DNA of 64,000 bases, from contig OX485809.1 in NCBI GenBank assembly GCA_950295325.1, forward strand, positions 15,378,001 to 15,442,000. The letters are read 5' to 3'. The position numbers and the translations under genes were made by a program. Positions 44,536 through 56,235 of the stretch are shown here, one piece after another (within the stretch, counting starts at the first letter, position 1; each line of letters opens with the position of its first letter). The notes under the pieces were generated by a model. That model made no database searches. It saw nothing but the letters and a program-made list of their open reading frames with translations, and was not told where the DNA came from. The DNA comes from Polytrichum commune (Eukaryota > Streptophyta > Polytrichopsida > Polytrichales > Polytrichaceae).

Positions 44536-46149
44536 TAATATTACCTTTGCCCACTTAACTATATTACATGTTACTCATTCTCTTGACAATCTATCCTCAT
44601 GGTTGAGACGTTAAGGGGGGGGGGGGATAGGGTTTAGGGGGCGTTTAGAAAGCAAAGAGCTTAGAAAACAAAAATCGAACTAATTTGCATAGAAGATCAC
44701 CAAAAGTCACTGCACATTGTGAGAGAGAATTGCCTTCAAGGATCAAACCACATGTAGGTCGGGACCTCTAGAATGTTGGAGATGCAAGGTATGTTTCAAC
44801 TTCATTTCAATGTTGTTTCTCCTCCTTACATGCATGCTCATGGGCTTGAACTATATCAGCTTCATAAATTGAGAGGTTGGGAACTCCACTCAAGTGGGTT
44901 GTTGAGTGTGGACAAGCTTCATGTATAAAAAGAAGTGGGGTGGTGGGTGCCCAAAGTTTGGTCTAGAGGCCACCGGTTGTCGAATATCTCTAAAAGTCAA
45001 GGTAGGTGTTATTATGTGTCTATGTCTTCATGGTCCAATAATCTTTATTGCCTTCCAAGGTTTGATTGTGTTTGGTTTTTGGGCAAGGTGAGTGCACTTG
45101 TTTTGGTGCAATTTCAAGTCGAGATGCCTAAAGTTGTGCACATAATGCCACAAAGCTTTTACGGCTTCCATTTGAATTTGGGACTATCAAAGAGGTTGTG
45201 CCTTCTAATTGTAGTGATTGTAATGATGCATCTTCATGCCACCGTAGGGGTTTACTATAGCATAGTCATCATTTCATATTATGTTGTATTTGCTAGTACT
45301 CTATTGTTGAAGGCATCTTAGCGAAGTCGGATGCCGTAATGAGTCAACTCAAGTCTTGGGATGTGAACTACGCATCATAAACTTTGTCTTCATGGGCTTG
45401 ATTTCACATAAACCTCGACCACCTTTTCTAAAGTAATTGGTTCCTCAAACATGCGTGAGGCATCTGAATTGGTAATCCAAAGCCTTGAAGAATTTGGGAT
45501 AATGAATGTGTAGCAAGAGATTTGTGGTTGTTGCACCCACCCCAAGAAAATCATTTTGCACCAAATTTCATTGCACTTGCAATCCAACCCATACCAGTGA
45601 TTCTAAGTATGACTAAATTTTAAAGGGTTCTTGCGGATGTCACACATTGTTCCTCCCTTGTTCTCATGCGGCATTGTGATGACCTTCATCTAAAACACAC
45701 CTTTTAATATATGACGCACATTCACTCACAACTTTTAATGTATGTACTTTATGTTTGCCAACCACCATATTTATATGGTTTCCGATCAAGTGCATGTCAT
45801 ATTGGCAGTTGGAATTGCCCAAAATCCTTGCATAAAAGCAAATATATTAAATTCTAGTTCCTTGTTCTCATGCGACTTTGGAATGACCTTCATGTGATGC
45901 ATACCTTGCTAAAAAAAGGTTGAAACATGACATCATGACCTTTGGCTAAAGTGGTTGTAGTGGTAGTGTCGAAACTCATTCCCCACAGCGTTTCTTGTGA
46001 ATTGTTACTAGAAAAAAAACTGTGAACTTAGAAGAATATTATTAGAAACTTTATGTTGCATGGTTGATATTGACCCTTTTCTTTTGTAAATGTTATATAT
46101 GTAGAAGTTTTTTTTTTACTTGTACTTTATCTGAACATTTTGTACATAT
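44536..46149. other. Intergenic, no supported gene
   Basis: A G12 run lies at about 44616-44627. Frames at 44935-45321 (plus) and 45390-45587 (minus) have no domain I recognise. Confidence 0.4.
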
Positions 46150-46571
46150 TAGAGTTATCCATAAAGTCCCTCAAACAAGGATGAGACCGTGGGTTTGATC
46201 CTTCTTAGACAAAATTTTCTATCAAGATCGCGCTACCTCATTGTACATTGGAGCCTGACTTGAAAGTTGGACGAAAGTTTTGGGACCTCCTCTTTCCACC
46301 TCTCAAACTTTGAAGTCATTTTAGGATCTAAAATAGGGTGTGTGCATGGGAGTTGTTGTACTAAATCCTAGATCCGCCTATCCAAGGCTAGATTGGCCCA
46401 CCCATCCTAATAAGACAAGTACAAAAGTTGTGTTTCATTAGCCCAACATCACTTTTGCATTCAGCAATTTAAGCATAGAGAAAAATTGGGTGACTTTGTG
46501 TTAATTCTCATAAACTCAAGGTTTGGGACTAAACCCGTGTTGTCACCTCCATTGCTTCATTAATAACTCTA
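46150..46571. mobile_element. MITE family D, 422-bp copy
   Basis: TAGAGTTATCCATAAAGTCC at the left and, reverse-complemented, TAGAGTTATTAATGAAGCAA at the right, with GGGTTTGATCC and GGGTTTAGTCCC just inside the two ends. Part of the interior (TGAAAGTTGG, TTTTGGGACCTC) recurs at about 46860-46890. Confidence 0.65.
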
Positions 46572-47150
46572 TTGTTATGGAATATTGAGCAAACATACCG
46601 TAGAAGGATTGAGCTTTGGATATGTGTGCAACTTTGGGATTATCCGTGTCCCATGTATGAAATTATCAATTACAACATTGCAATGTTGTACTTTGTGTTA
46701 TTCCATAAAGGCACATGCTACACTAATTCTCTTTTATCACACATTCATGTTAATACTAGAGAATTCCTTCATATCAAGTGCACTTTGGTTGCCACAAGTG
46801 TGATATTACGGAATTTAAGAATTTAAGAATTGTCCCTTTGTCGTGAATTGGACCCTATTTTGAAAGTTGGGTGAAACTTTTGGGACCTCTTCATTTTGCC
46901 TCTCAAAATTTAAGAGAATTATAGAGTCTACAATATGTATGCACATAGGATTGATTGTTCTAAATCCTGGAGCAAAGTGCAACCAAATATGCACCTAAAT
47001 TCTCTAAATTCCATAATAACACGCTCGTGGCAACCAAATCTCTTCTTAGAAAAAAATCCTCAAAGAAGGATTAGACCCACCGTCGGTTCGGTCCCTCTTT
47101 GAAGGACTTTACAGTTAACTCTAGTATGTCATCAAGCCCAAGGCGTGTTT
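46572..47150. other. Old, broken family D-like repeats
   Basis: Holds interior and right-end fragments of family D (to about 47125, AGTTAACTCTAG). No gene seen. Confidence 0.45.
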
Positions 47151-47513
47151 ATGTTATTTGATTTATATTCCATGTTCTCCATCTTTTGCCAATTAGATTT
47201 ACACAACAAAACTTGTGTTGCATTAGCAAATCTATGATGAATCAACATCAAACAATCGAATTGAAATTCAAACTACCCCATATTTAGTCATGGTTGTCAG
47301 AAGCACATGTTTCTTGAGTCTCTTATCGAAAACATAGATCCTTCCCAATTGTGTTCACTATTAAGTGTGAAGTAGTTAATCAAATTTAAAGACTTAAATC
47401 TAAAGTTCTCAATTTAACATATATATCTTTATGGTCTTTGTTCTTTGGTCCTCACAAACCACACACCAATGAAGTGTTTGATCAACAAAGACAAGTTACC
47501 AAATAACACTCGC
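47151..47513. mobile_element. MITE family C, uninterrupted copy
   Basis: The left end GTTTATGTTATTTGATTTAT and the reverse complement of the right end GTGTTATTTGGTAACTTG match. The interior (GTTGCATTAGCAAATCTA, CATAGATCCTTCCCAATTG, TTTATGGTCTTTGTTCTTTG) matches the split copy at 10055-11512. Confidence 0.65.
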
Positions 47514-48438
47514 ATACATTATCATAGTTTGCCAAAAGTGAAACTTTCTCATGTGATGTCACTTGGCAAAAGGCCAAGTTACCCTAGCGGTTGATTCTCA
47601 CAAATGTTGCCATATATCAAGCAGGTTAGATAATTTTGGAATTTTTTAAACATTCCATAGATTAGCATATTCATACAAAGTATGCATAAATAAATCCATA
47701 TGCAACTCGTAGAAATTTGCAAATCACTATATTTGTTAATTTGAGACTTTCTCTTGTCTCAAATTAATATATGGACCACAACAACATGGTCTAATGTTTG
47801 GGTCGTCCTACCTAAACCATCTTGATATGTCAGTTCTTAATTGGGTTCTTGATATGAACACCCGCTTCAAAGTATTTGCATCTTACAACATTCTCCAATA
47901 TCTGTGTGATTTTATCCATGTTCTTATATTTGTAATTGTCTCAAAATGCCGAAAAAGTCCCAAATTAACGAATATAGTGATTTGGGTTATGTTGTTATTC
48001 ACCTCGTGTATGTTACTAACCCTCTCTTTGAATTCGGTTGGTGGCATGGGCATAGGTGAGGCAGACCCTTCACAATCTTGACGGCACACTTAGGTTTTGT
48101 ATATCATCTTCTTTCAAAAATAGTATGTGCGTTGTGCTTATGTATTCCATAATTATGAGGAATGCAAAGCAATATTTTGATTTATGATAGGACTTTGAAG
48201 TATCTTTGAACAAATCTTCTACCATTTTGAACTTGACTTTATAAATTTTGGATATGAAATGTATCATTCTACTTAAAAGGTACAGAGGATAAAACCTTAG
48301 TAGTATAAATTTCTTAAAAGCCTTAACTTTCTTAGATACATACCAAGAGGAGACAGTGACAATAGTAAGAGAATAGTAAAGCAAAGATATGGTCATGATG
48401 GTTGATCCCACCCACCCACCCTCCCGGATTTCGAAAGG
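47514..48438. other. Intergenic, no supported gene
   Basis: A 95-codon plus frame (47794-48081) with hydrophobic stretches has no recognised family, and I do not call it. Confidence 0.35.
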
Positions 48439-48680
48439 TACATTGATATTACAGTGTTGCAGTTATTGTCACTTACCGAGTGATTCTTCATCCAAATTTC
48501 ACATCATCCATGACAATATCTCATCACAAGTTGCTGACAAGAGAAGGTAGGGTTTTGGCCAACGGATGAAACTCATCCATCATGCATGACAATATCTGCT
48601 CAGTTACTCGTAAGAAGTGTCATCCGAAAAGCTACCCTAGTGACGTAAAATACCATAGGACGCTAAATGCCATAGTTAGT
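48439..48680. mobile_element. MITE family B fragment
   Basis: Shares TACATTGATATTACAGTGTT-type end sequence, ATTCTTCATCCAAATTTCA, CATCCATGACAATATC, AGAAGTGTCATCCGAAAAG and GACGTAAAATACCATA with the full copies. Internal deletions are present. Confidence 0.6.
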
Positions 48681-51018
48681 CCAGTAAAATGAAATGAAAT
48701 TTGATTTTAAATTCCAGGAAGCCGAAAAGGCTAATTGGACGGAAAATACATGAGGTTGGTTTTCCATTCATTGACGAGGAGGTTAGAATTGCTTGTGCTT
48801 TCTTCAGTGCAACATGAAAGAGCGGTGCGGCCAGGCCTACAAGCCATGAGACTCTATTGGACCAAATTTAGAGTTATCCTATAAAGTCCATGAAAGATGA
48901 AAGTCCATGTGTCGAGGGAGATTTTGGGGAAAAATCAGTCGAGACCCAAGTGTCAACAAGTCCAGCTGGTTACATGTTGATATTTCATTTATTAAAATGC
49001 GATAATTCTATAGATCCTCTTAGAACACCGACGATTCGCCCAAAGTAACATAAATTTAATCAAGCAAATGTGCGTTCATTATGTGGGCCCTGGGAACATA
49101 ACCATGAGATGCCCAAACGTTGCGCAAGGACACTCAAATTTAGACTGAGCTCCTCGCATCCCATGATTATATTCTCAGGACCCACAAAATGAATGAATGC
49201 ACACCTTGCTTCATAATGTTACGAAGCTTGGAACTTGAACAGTTCATTTCCCACTTATTTCTCAAACTCAACAAATATACAATGCATCCCAAGGTGTTTT
49301 GGTACACACCGTACGCTTGAGTCCCGAACTGGTGATAATATTGTATAGCTTGCATTTTAATATGATTGTGTTCCCATGCATTGCACATGGAACTACAAGG
49401 TGGAGCTGTTCATAAACTTTGAATCTATGGAGTGTTCCACCTTTGGCTGTCCTTTGTATCTCAACCGACACTTCCCATAAGATAGCGTGAAACACGAAAT
49501 TAGTGCAAGATGAGTAACAAATCCTAACCGTTCCCATAACCAATTTCTCATAAGTTTGAGAGCTCGTACGAACATCTTATTCAATATCAAAGTGAAGAAT
49601 CATTCTCTTTCTCGTATATTGTAGTCCCCTCCCCCCCCCCCCCCAAATTGTGTTGACTCTTGAGCCTTGACATGTTCACAATTTAAGCTCGTAATTCAAT
49701 CTTTTGTAAGCACATGTCTAATTGTTGTCGTCCATTCTTAGATCCACTCCTAACCACATGCCTCCATTGAAATAGAAGCATTTGCTTAAGATGAGTATTC
49801 AAATTAGAGCCATTAACCTTTGTTTTTTTGTTTTTTTAGGAAGCCTAGTCGACTTTCATTGTATGGGATTAAAGTAACTTACATCCTGCTATGACTTAGG
49901 TTAACTAGAGTAGAGGTGCCCATAAGTGATCACTTAGAGAGATTATGTGCCAAATTTGGAGAGATATAAGGCAATGCAAGTTTTCCCTTGTAGGAAGATA
50001 GAAATCAAGAGGACTGTAGAAATTTTGGTAATTTTATTCCTTAAAATGATGCTACATGTGTTGTAATTACCAAACAAAGTCTCAAGAGAAGATTCACCCT
50101 AACCTCCGTAATGCCACTCCCTCTTATACCCTGAAACCTTAGAGAATGTATGTGATTAGTTTAAATTTCCCTCCTTGTTGTCACATTTCCCTCGCATATG
50201 TATATATCATAGGTTTTGACATTAAAATAATCCACCAAAGAATTCAAACCACGTGCATCACATTGTCATTTAATGTCAATATTGCATAGTAGACTTTGTC
50301 ATATTCCATAATATCACACGCTACACTAATCCTCTATTATCACGCGTCCATGTTAACACTAGAAACCTCCTTAATGCCACATGCACTTTGGTTGCCACAC
50401 TGCGCCATACTAGGGAGGTTAGGGTGTATAATCCTCATTTCTGCATTCATTAGATTGTCCCAAGAGACACCTTACCATGAGTCACTGCACTCATCACACA
50501 AGCTACAAACTATGAATGAAACTGTGTAATAAGAACTAACACATTATATATCTGCACATGGACCATTTGACATTCGACATTCGACCTGGAACGATAGAAC
50601 CTTATAAAATTGTTGTCTTACAAGTCTATTAAGAGAAGAAATATTGCGTCAGAGAGCGCTCTTGCAACAGGTGCAAGATCTCAGCAGAAGGTATCATCCT
50701 CACTTTTCTGCATTTACTAACCACACTTAATTATCAGCACACACGTGACCAACATCCATGAATGAAGCAACGAAATGTGAGCTAAAAATATGTCATTTTG
50801 TCCAGCACATTACAAACCCTGTGGACAAGACAACTGATTTCCACGCTCACATTGACACAGTAAGTCGAGTTGGGGTGGGAGAATGTTTGGAGATTGTTGT
50901 CTTGGGAGTTGATTAAGGGTAGACATGAGATTGCCTCAGAAAGCAATGGCTCTACATGAGGTGCAACAGTGTATCAGAGTCTCAGCAGAAGGTAATTTAT
51001 AAATTGATGCACACAGGA
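48681..51018. other. Intergenic, no supported gene
   Basis: A family D end lies near 48858 and a C-run at about 49630-49643. Nothing else recognisable. Confidence 0.35.
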
Positions 51019-52400
51019 TCAAATAGCAATTATTGCAATCTTAACTGAGGTGAAAGGTCTGTCACTTTCTTCTCTAATTTGGCATCCAAGCGGGTGAACG
51101 CCATGGATACCTTTGGTAGTTACATGGATGTTCGTCAATCCCTTACAATAAAGATCAGACCCTACGTGAATTAAATCACATGGTACTTCCAGTTTCTGCC
51201 ACACCTCGGTGGCCAGATTGAACGAAGCAAATCTGTCTGCCTTGTGATTCATGCGTGCCTCGCCACACGACCAAGCCTGCATAAGAAAGTATCCATCACA
51301 GTATCTAAAACGAATTTCAAATAATTCGTCATGCCGATAATTAAAGGATGGCTTAAAGTTAGAAGCAAGCCAGGAGGACAATTCACCAGGTATACAACCA
51401 AATTCCCTCCATTCGAGCATAATATCGAGCTCCCAAATTAAACACGAATTTTATGCTTGCTTTTTGTTGTCAACCACTTATTTCACAGGTCGTGAGAAAA
51501 CACGGCCTGGTCTGCAGAATCCAAGGCAGCCAGCCGGAATAAAAGAGAAGCACTTCGGTACAGGAAGTGGCAGTTTGCGTAGAGCCCATATATCGAGCTC
51601 TTCATGCATAACGTAAATTGGAAAATCCTCCTTGCACTGGATATACACGATTTTATCATGGCGAAGATACGCCACAGGCCCTGTTTCTTCCCATCTCCTC
51701 CCTTCAACTTGCTCATTCATATCCTGGAAGATTATTAAAGTGTAACCTGTATCGACAAACACCTGGGAGCCTCTTATTGTCCACGTGTTGCTTCTTGAGT
51801 CATAGATTTGCGTGCATGTCTTCACTGCAGTGCTTCAACTTCCAGATATAAGGTCTTATATAATACTACCCTACCTGCTAACATGTCGAACACATGAGAC
51901 GGACGGTGCTTGTCTAGATTTCGCATGAACTTCAGTGCACTTGGAGGCACATGTGTCACCACTCGTGTATGGAAATCGAACACTCGTAGCTGGCCTTCCC
52001 CATCTTTCCCCACCATGTTGTACAGAGCTAGCCCCCCTCGGGATGACCATGCCAACAACTCACACGAACTGCAAGTCGAAGGCAGCCAACTTGTGCTCCA
52101 GAGGCCAGTCACGTGGTTACGAGCCAGCAAGAGAAACTTGTGCTGTCCCCCAAGCCACGATTCCAGGAAAAAGTAAGGCTCAGGAATCGGACGATGCTTG
52201 AAGTTCGCGTCCAGAAACTCTCGATCACCGGCCAAGCGATTCCACTCCTTGCACACCGCGCGATAGCGGAAGAACTCCCTCACAGGCAGCTTCACGTATA
52301 CGCTCTCCAGGCTGATATGGTGTTGCAGAGTGCCCCAGAGCTTGGGGTCCATAATATTGCTGCTGTCGCTCATGCGACTCCCCTCGGCGGCCATCGCCAT
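51019..52400 (-). pseudogene. F-box/kelch-like gene, frameshifted
   Basis: Reading from 52400 down: MAMAAEGSRMSDSS, then a weak F-box (LWGTLQHHI, VKLPVREFFRYRAVCKEWNR), then beta-propeller-type sequence (PEPYFFLESWLGGQHKFLLL, LRVFDFHTRVVTHVPPSALK). The frame stops at 51822 and collinear homologous-type sequence resumes in another frame (KTCTQIYDSRSNTWTIRG), an apparent one-base shift at about 51820-51830. The second piece ends near 51478, and after about 60 bp, possibly a mini-intron (GT at 51480, AG near 51437), the tail reads LDIMLEWREFGCIPGEL and continues to 51019. Plant F-box/kelch proteins of about 400 residues recruit targets to SCF ubiquitin ligases. The first F-box half is eroded. 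A sequencing error at 51825 would make it a working gene. Confidence 0.65.
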
Positions 52401-52433
52401 AGCCACCTGTGCATGCAAACAAACAACGCACGA

Positions 52434-52457
52434 AGGAACGAACGAACGAACGAACAG
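52434..52457. repeat. (GAAC)n microsatellite upstream of the F-box pseudogene
   Basis: About five GAAC units, in the expected 5' UTR of the minus-strand gene. Confidence 0.85.
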
Positions 52458-52524
52458 ACAGAGGACAGAGGGGGAAGTATATAAAGAAGAGACTTGAATC
52501 ATGGGTAAAGGAATAAGGTAGATG

Positions 52525-52760
52525 GGTCTTAAGTGGCTTGTTTTCTTAATCGGACCCCTACATTTGATTGGTATGTGGTTTGGTGAGGATCAAAGAGTAA
52601 ACATCATAAAGACACGTGTTTAAAAGAGATTGGACTGCGTCTTCAAATATTAATAACTACTCTACACTTAATGGTGAACACAATTGGGAGGACCTATGTA
52701 TCCGGATGAGAAATCAACAAACATGCACTCCCGATAAGTATAACTAAATTAGGGGAGGTC
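52525..52760. mobile_element. MITE family C fragment, inverted
   Basis: TTTGATTGGTATGTGGTTTG, GACACGTGTTTAAAAGAGAT, ACAATTGGGAGGACCTATGT and ATCAACAAACATGCA match 11270-11500 in reverse complement. Confidence 0.65.
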
Positions 52761-52794
52761 CGATTTTTAATCCAATTTTTTGGCATATGTTTCA

Positions 52795-52830
52795 TTATAG
52801 ATTCCAAGGCAGCCAACCGGAATAAAAGAG
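52795..52830. repeat. Short copy of F-box pseudogene sequence at a MITE edge
   Basis: ATTCCAAGGCAGCCAACCGG followed by AATAAAAGAG repeats 51520-51550 of the F-box pseudogene (one or two differences), directly against the family F terminus at 52831. Confidence 0.7.
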
Positions 52831-53412
52831 CCCGGGTACAAAACTCCCATATTATACACAGGGGGCATCAGCATTAAAACGGCTTAGAGGACGGCTTTTG
52901 TAAAGATTATATCAAATTCTACACAAGTAAAAGGACCAAAAAGTTGGGTGAAGACCAAATTAAATAAAATGAGATGTAGAAAAAGTTGGGTTGCATATTT
53001 ATTAAAAAGAAAAAACTCCACAACGCATATAAAGAATTGAAACACTTTTTAACCTTGTATATTGTCTAAATTTAAAATTTCCACACGAATACTTACCTCC
53101 AATTAAAATTAAAAGTCATTGGCAATGTTTATTTATTAAAAAAAACTTACTTTTTAATCAAAAAGCCCAAAAAGTTGGGTAGTTTGGCTTATAGTACATG
53201 TATTAAAGAAAACTCGTATAATTAGGTTTTTAATGTAGTCATGTGCTTCAACGAATATTCATTTACTATACATAATTACATTTTTGGATTCCTTATTAGA
53301 AAGGCTACATGAGTCTCCTACATTAAAAAAATTATATCACTCAATATTGAACTAAAATACATTATAAGTGATAAAAATCACGGCCATGTGATACGGGAAT
53401 TGCGTACCCAGG
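52831..53412. mobile_element. MITE family F, about 580 bp
   Basis: The left end CCCGGGTACAAAACTCCC and the reverse complement of the right end CCTGGGTACGCAATTCCC form TIRs. The interior is AT-rich and non-coding (AAAGTTGGGTGAAGACC, AAAAGTCATTGGCAATG). A large part recurs inverted at 54440-54843. A family B fragment (CATCCATGACAATACTTG) follows the right end. Confidence 0.65.
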
Positions 53413-54439
53413 ATTCAATCATCCATGACAATACTTGTTCACTTATTCATAAGAAGTGTCAGGGATCAACGTTTAATATTAGAAACATGATTGGGATTGC
53501 TTAGTGAAAACCCAACTCGCATATTCAAGTAGAAAACAATCTACTTGGTATGTGATGATTCACACATAGAGTAAGAGAATGTCTTTTGGAACCTTTATAA
53601 ATTTTGCATCTCTACTACAATTCTAAAAGTTAAAAAGATAATATTTGTGATTTGTTGAGTAGATGAAAGTAACCCTCAATCAATTCAACAACCCAAATTG
53701 TTTGTGGTGTTCAAAGTGTTTATAAGAGGGTATGATTTACATATTTAAATCATCACAACCCATCTGAGAATAAATTTAGGCATGTTGGATGCCTAAACGC
53801 TTGCCTTTAAGGAACCAATGTACGGATTGGTTCGCCCAAACCTTGGAGAACATGCAATGAGACAAGAATAGTATCCTTAGCTTACATGACAAATGTGAAA
53901 CATTTTTTGGTTTTTTCGATAGATATAGTGCAACTGTAGTGCCCACGGCCAACCATACATAGCTTGAGCTTGACAAATGCGGTGGGCCAAGGGAAAAGTA
54001 ATTGGATGTGTCTGTAATGGTGGAGCTTGGTTCCTCCTTGTTTTTTTGAATTAGTTTTCAATTTCAAGCCCATGCTTAAACTTGTAGGCACCAAGTAACA
54101 TATGTTTATTAGCATGTACTCACTCACCTCCAAAATACAACACATCATGACTATCCCACCCCCTCACCATCCAATACTCACCAATATCAACCCTCCCCTC
54201 GTATTATTATACGAAAGAACCCCTTCTTCCCCTGAGTATGTAACTCTTGTACTATATGGCCATGATTATAATCACTTATAATGCATTTTAGTCCAATCTC
54301 GAGTGATATAATTTGTTTTAATGTAGGAAAGTCTTGTAGGCCTTTTAACAAGGAATCCAAAAATGTAATTATATATAAGGAATGAATATTTTTTGAAGCA
54401 TATAATTGCATTAAAAACCTAGTTATATTAGTTTCTTAA
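53413..54439. other. Spacer between two inverted family F copies
   Basis: Contains a family B fragment (53418-53465) and a dispersed repeat (53765-53830, inverse of 35315-35370). No gene is supported. Confidence 0.45.
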
Positions 54440-54843
54440 AATACATGTAGCATAGGCCAAAACACCCAACTTTGTGGCCTTTTTAGTTTTAGGAAATTAA
54501 TATTTTGATTGTAAATAAAATATTGCCAATGACTTTTTATTTTTATTTTAATTAAAGGCAACTACTCGTATGGATCTTTTAAAATTAGATTCTCTACAAG
54601 GTTTAAAAGAAGTGTTTCAATTCTATATAATATATGTTGTGAAGTTTCAAAAAGATAAATAAATATGCAACTCAACTTTTTCTACATCTCATTTTATTTA
54701 ATTTGGTATTCACCCAACTTTTTGGTCTTTTTACTTTTGTATGGTTTTATTTTTATTTTTATTTTTATTTTACAAAAGCCGTCCTTTAAGCCGTTTTAAT
54801 GCCAATGCCCCCCTGCATATAATATGGGAGTTGCGTACCCAGG
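54440..54843. mobile_element. MITE family F, truncated inverted copy
   Basis: Reverse-complemented, it begins CCTGGGTACGCAACTCCC and runs through GGCATTAAAACGGCTTAAAG, AAAGTTGGGTGAATACC and AAAAGTCATTGGCAATA, matching 52831-53150 in order. The inner end is lost. Confidence 0.7.
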
Positions 54844-55084
54844 CTCCTTCCTCATTATACTTTATGTACATGAACCCCACCCATCCACTATAAATTTTAT
54901 TTCTAGAAAATATGCCCCCATCTCTCGATACATTAAGCTACATCCCTCACACTTTGCTCCCTCAACCTACCAATTTGAAAACTACCCACCCTCTCCCTAA
55001 CATCTGGTTAGATATCCACACCTATCCATTGCCACCTCCTACCCTCCCCTTCATCCATTGAAATACCACCCCCAAATCTCATAC

Positions 55085-56235
55085 TATGCAGATGGCTCCT
55101 TCACCCCACCCGACCACGAAGGACAAGGTAATATTGCAAGCTCTAGTGTTATTATGGGCTATAATGGCCCCGCAAATACTAACATTGCCGCCAAGCTCCC
55201 ATGATACCCCAACATTCTAAGAGTGGAATTGTATGCCATCATACTAGTTGTGGAACATGCCAAATCCCTACCCCATGCCATATTCATCTTCACAAACAAT
55301 CTTTACAATATCTACTTACTCACCAACTACATATGACATGTTTATGGTTATGGTGTGGTGTGGATATTTAAATATAAAACTTCATCTAAACATCTAGACA
55401 CATGATTAATCGCCACTATTGTTGCCCATATTCGCTCCACCACCCGTAGTATTATTATCCATAAAGTCAGAGTTCGTACATATATTATAGGTAATGATAT
55501 TGCCAACAACTTGGCTAAGCAAGGCTCCACAAAACTTGCTATTCCCTACATCGGGTTTCACCTTATTATTCATCATATCCCTTGATGGCCAAGCTCCACA
55601 CCCACATCCCACAACATGATGGATCCATTCATAACCTTAAACACTATATCGAGTGAGCACATCTTAACCTCACAATCTCCCATGCTGCACATACATTCCC
55701 ATGTGTATCTAAATGGCTCAATAATCAAGATATACACCAACCATGGTCTAATCTCTTTTGGAACCCCGATTGAGCATTAGATGTGCAAGTTACTAAAACC
55801 CTTAAATTTTGATACGGTAGATATCTGGGTAACTTTTGAAAACCAAAAAAAATCTCAACCCACAACTCTCCCCTCTTTGTACCCTTTGTTGTCTTAACCA
55901 ATTTGACAATTGTTTTCATCTCCTCTCATGATGTACAGTACAAGTAAATACATGAGTGGTCTTTGCCACTCATACCCATTTCCAAAATTATAAATCTTAT
56001 GAAACATGTATCCCTTAACGCCATCCGATATCTTACATATATCGTCCTCAAAAAACACGAACTTCAAAAATTGACAAGCCCTGGTCCCACTTGACTAGAT
56101 TTATATCGCCTCTGCCGCCACCATTTGGGTCCATGTACCTCCTCGGGGGGGTCACTTCCCCTTGTGTTATTTAGCCACATGCATACAAAGGGTATTTTTT
56201 TATGGGGGTTATTTACCTCCTCATTTAGATTTTAG
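55085..56235 (+). pseudogene. LINE remnant with RNase H domain
   Basis: The translation from 55085 gives YADGSFTPP, ASSSVIMGYNGPANTN, then after a stop RVELYAIILVVEHAKSLPHA, FIFTNNLYNIYLL and GNDIANNLAKQGSTKL. This is the RNase H order: Asp in the YxDGS motif, Glu in the VELYAI helix, the third acid (expected in TDN) changed to Asn, and the last Asp in GND. Downstream CKWLNNQDIHQPW-type and WNPDWALDVQV-type text (frames shifting, about 55700-55800) resembles the C-terminal region of plant LINEs. Several stops and shifts: dead. The reverse transcriptase was not found upstream. Confidence 0.65.

Noticed and set aside
47794-48081. 95-codon plus frame with possible membrane segments
   Set aside because: AT-rich, no family resemblance, no supporting splice structure.
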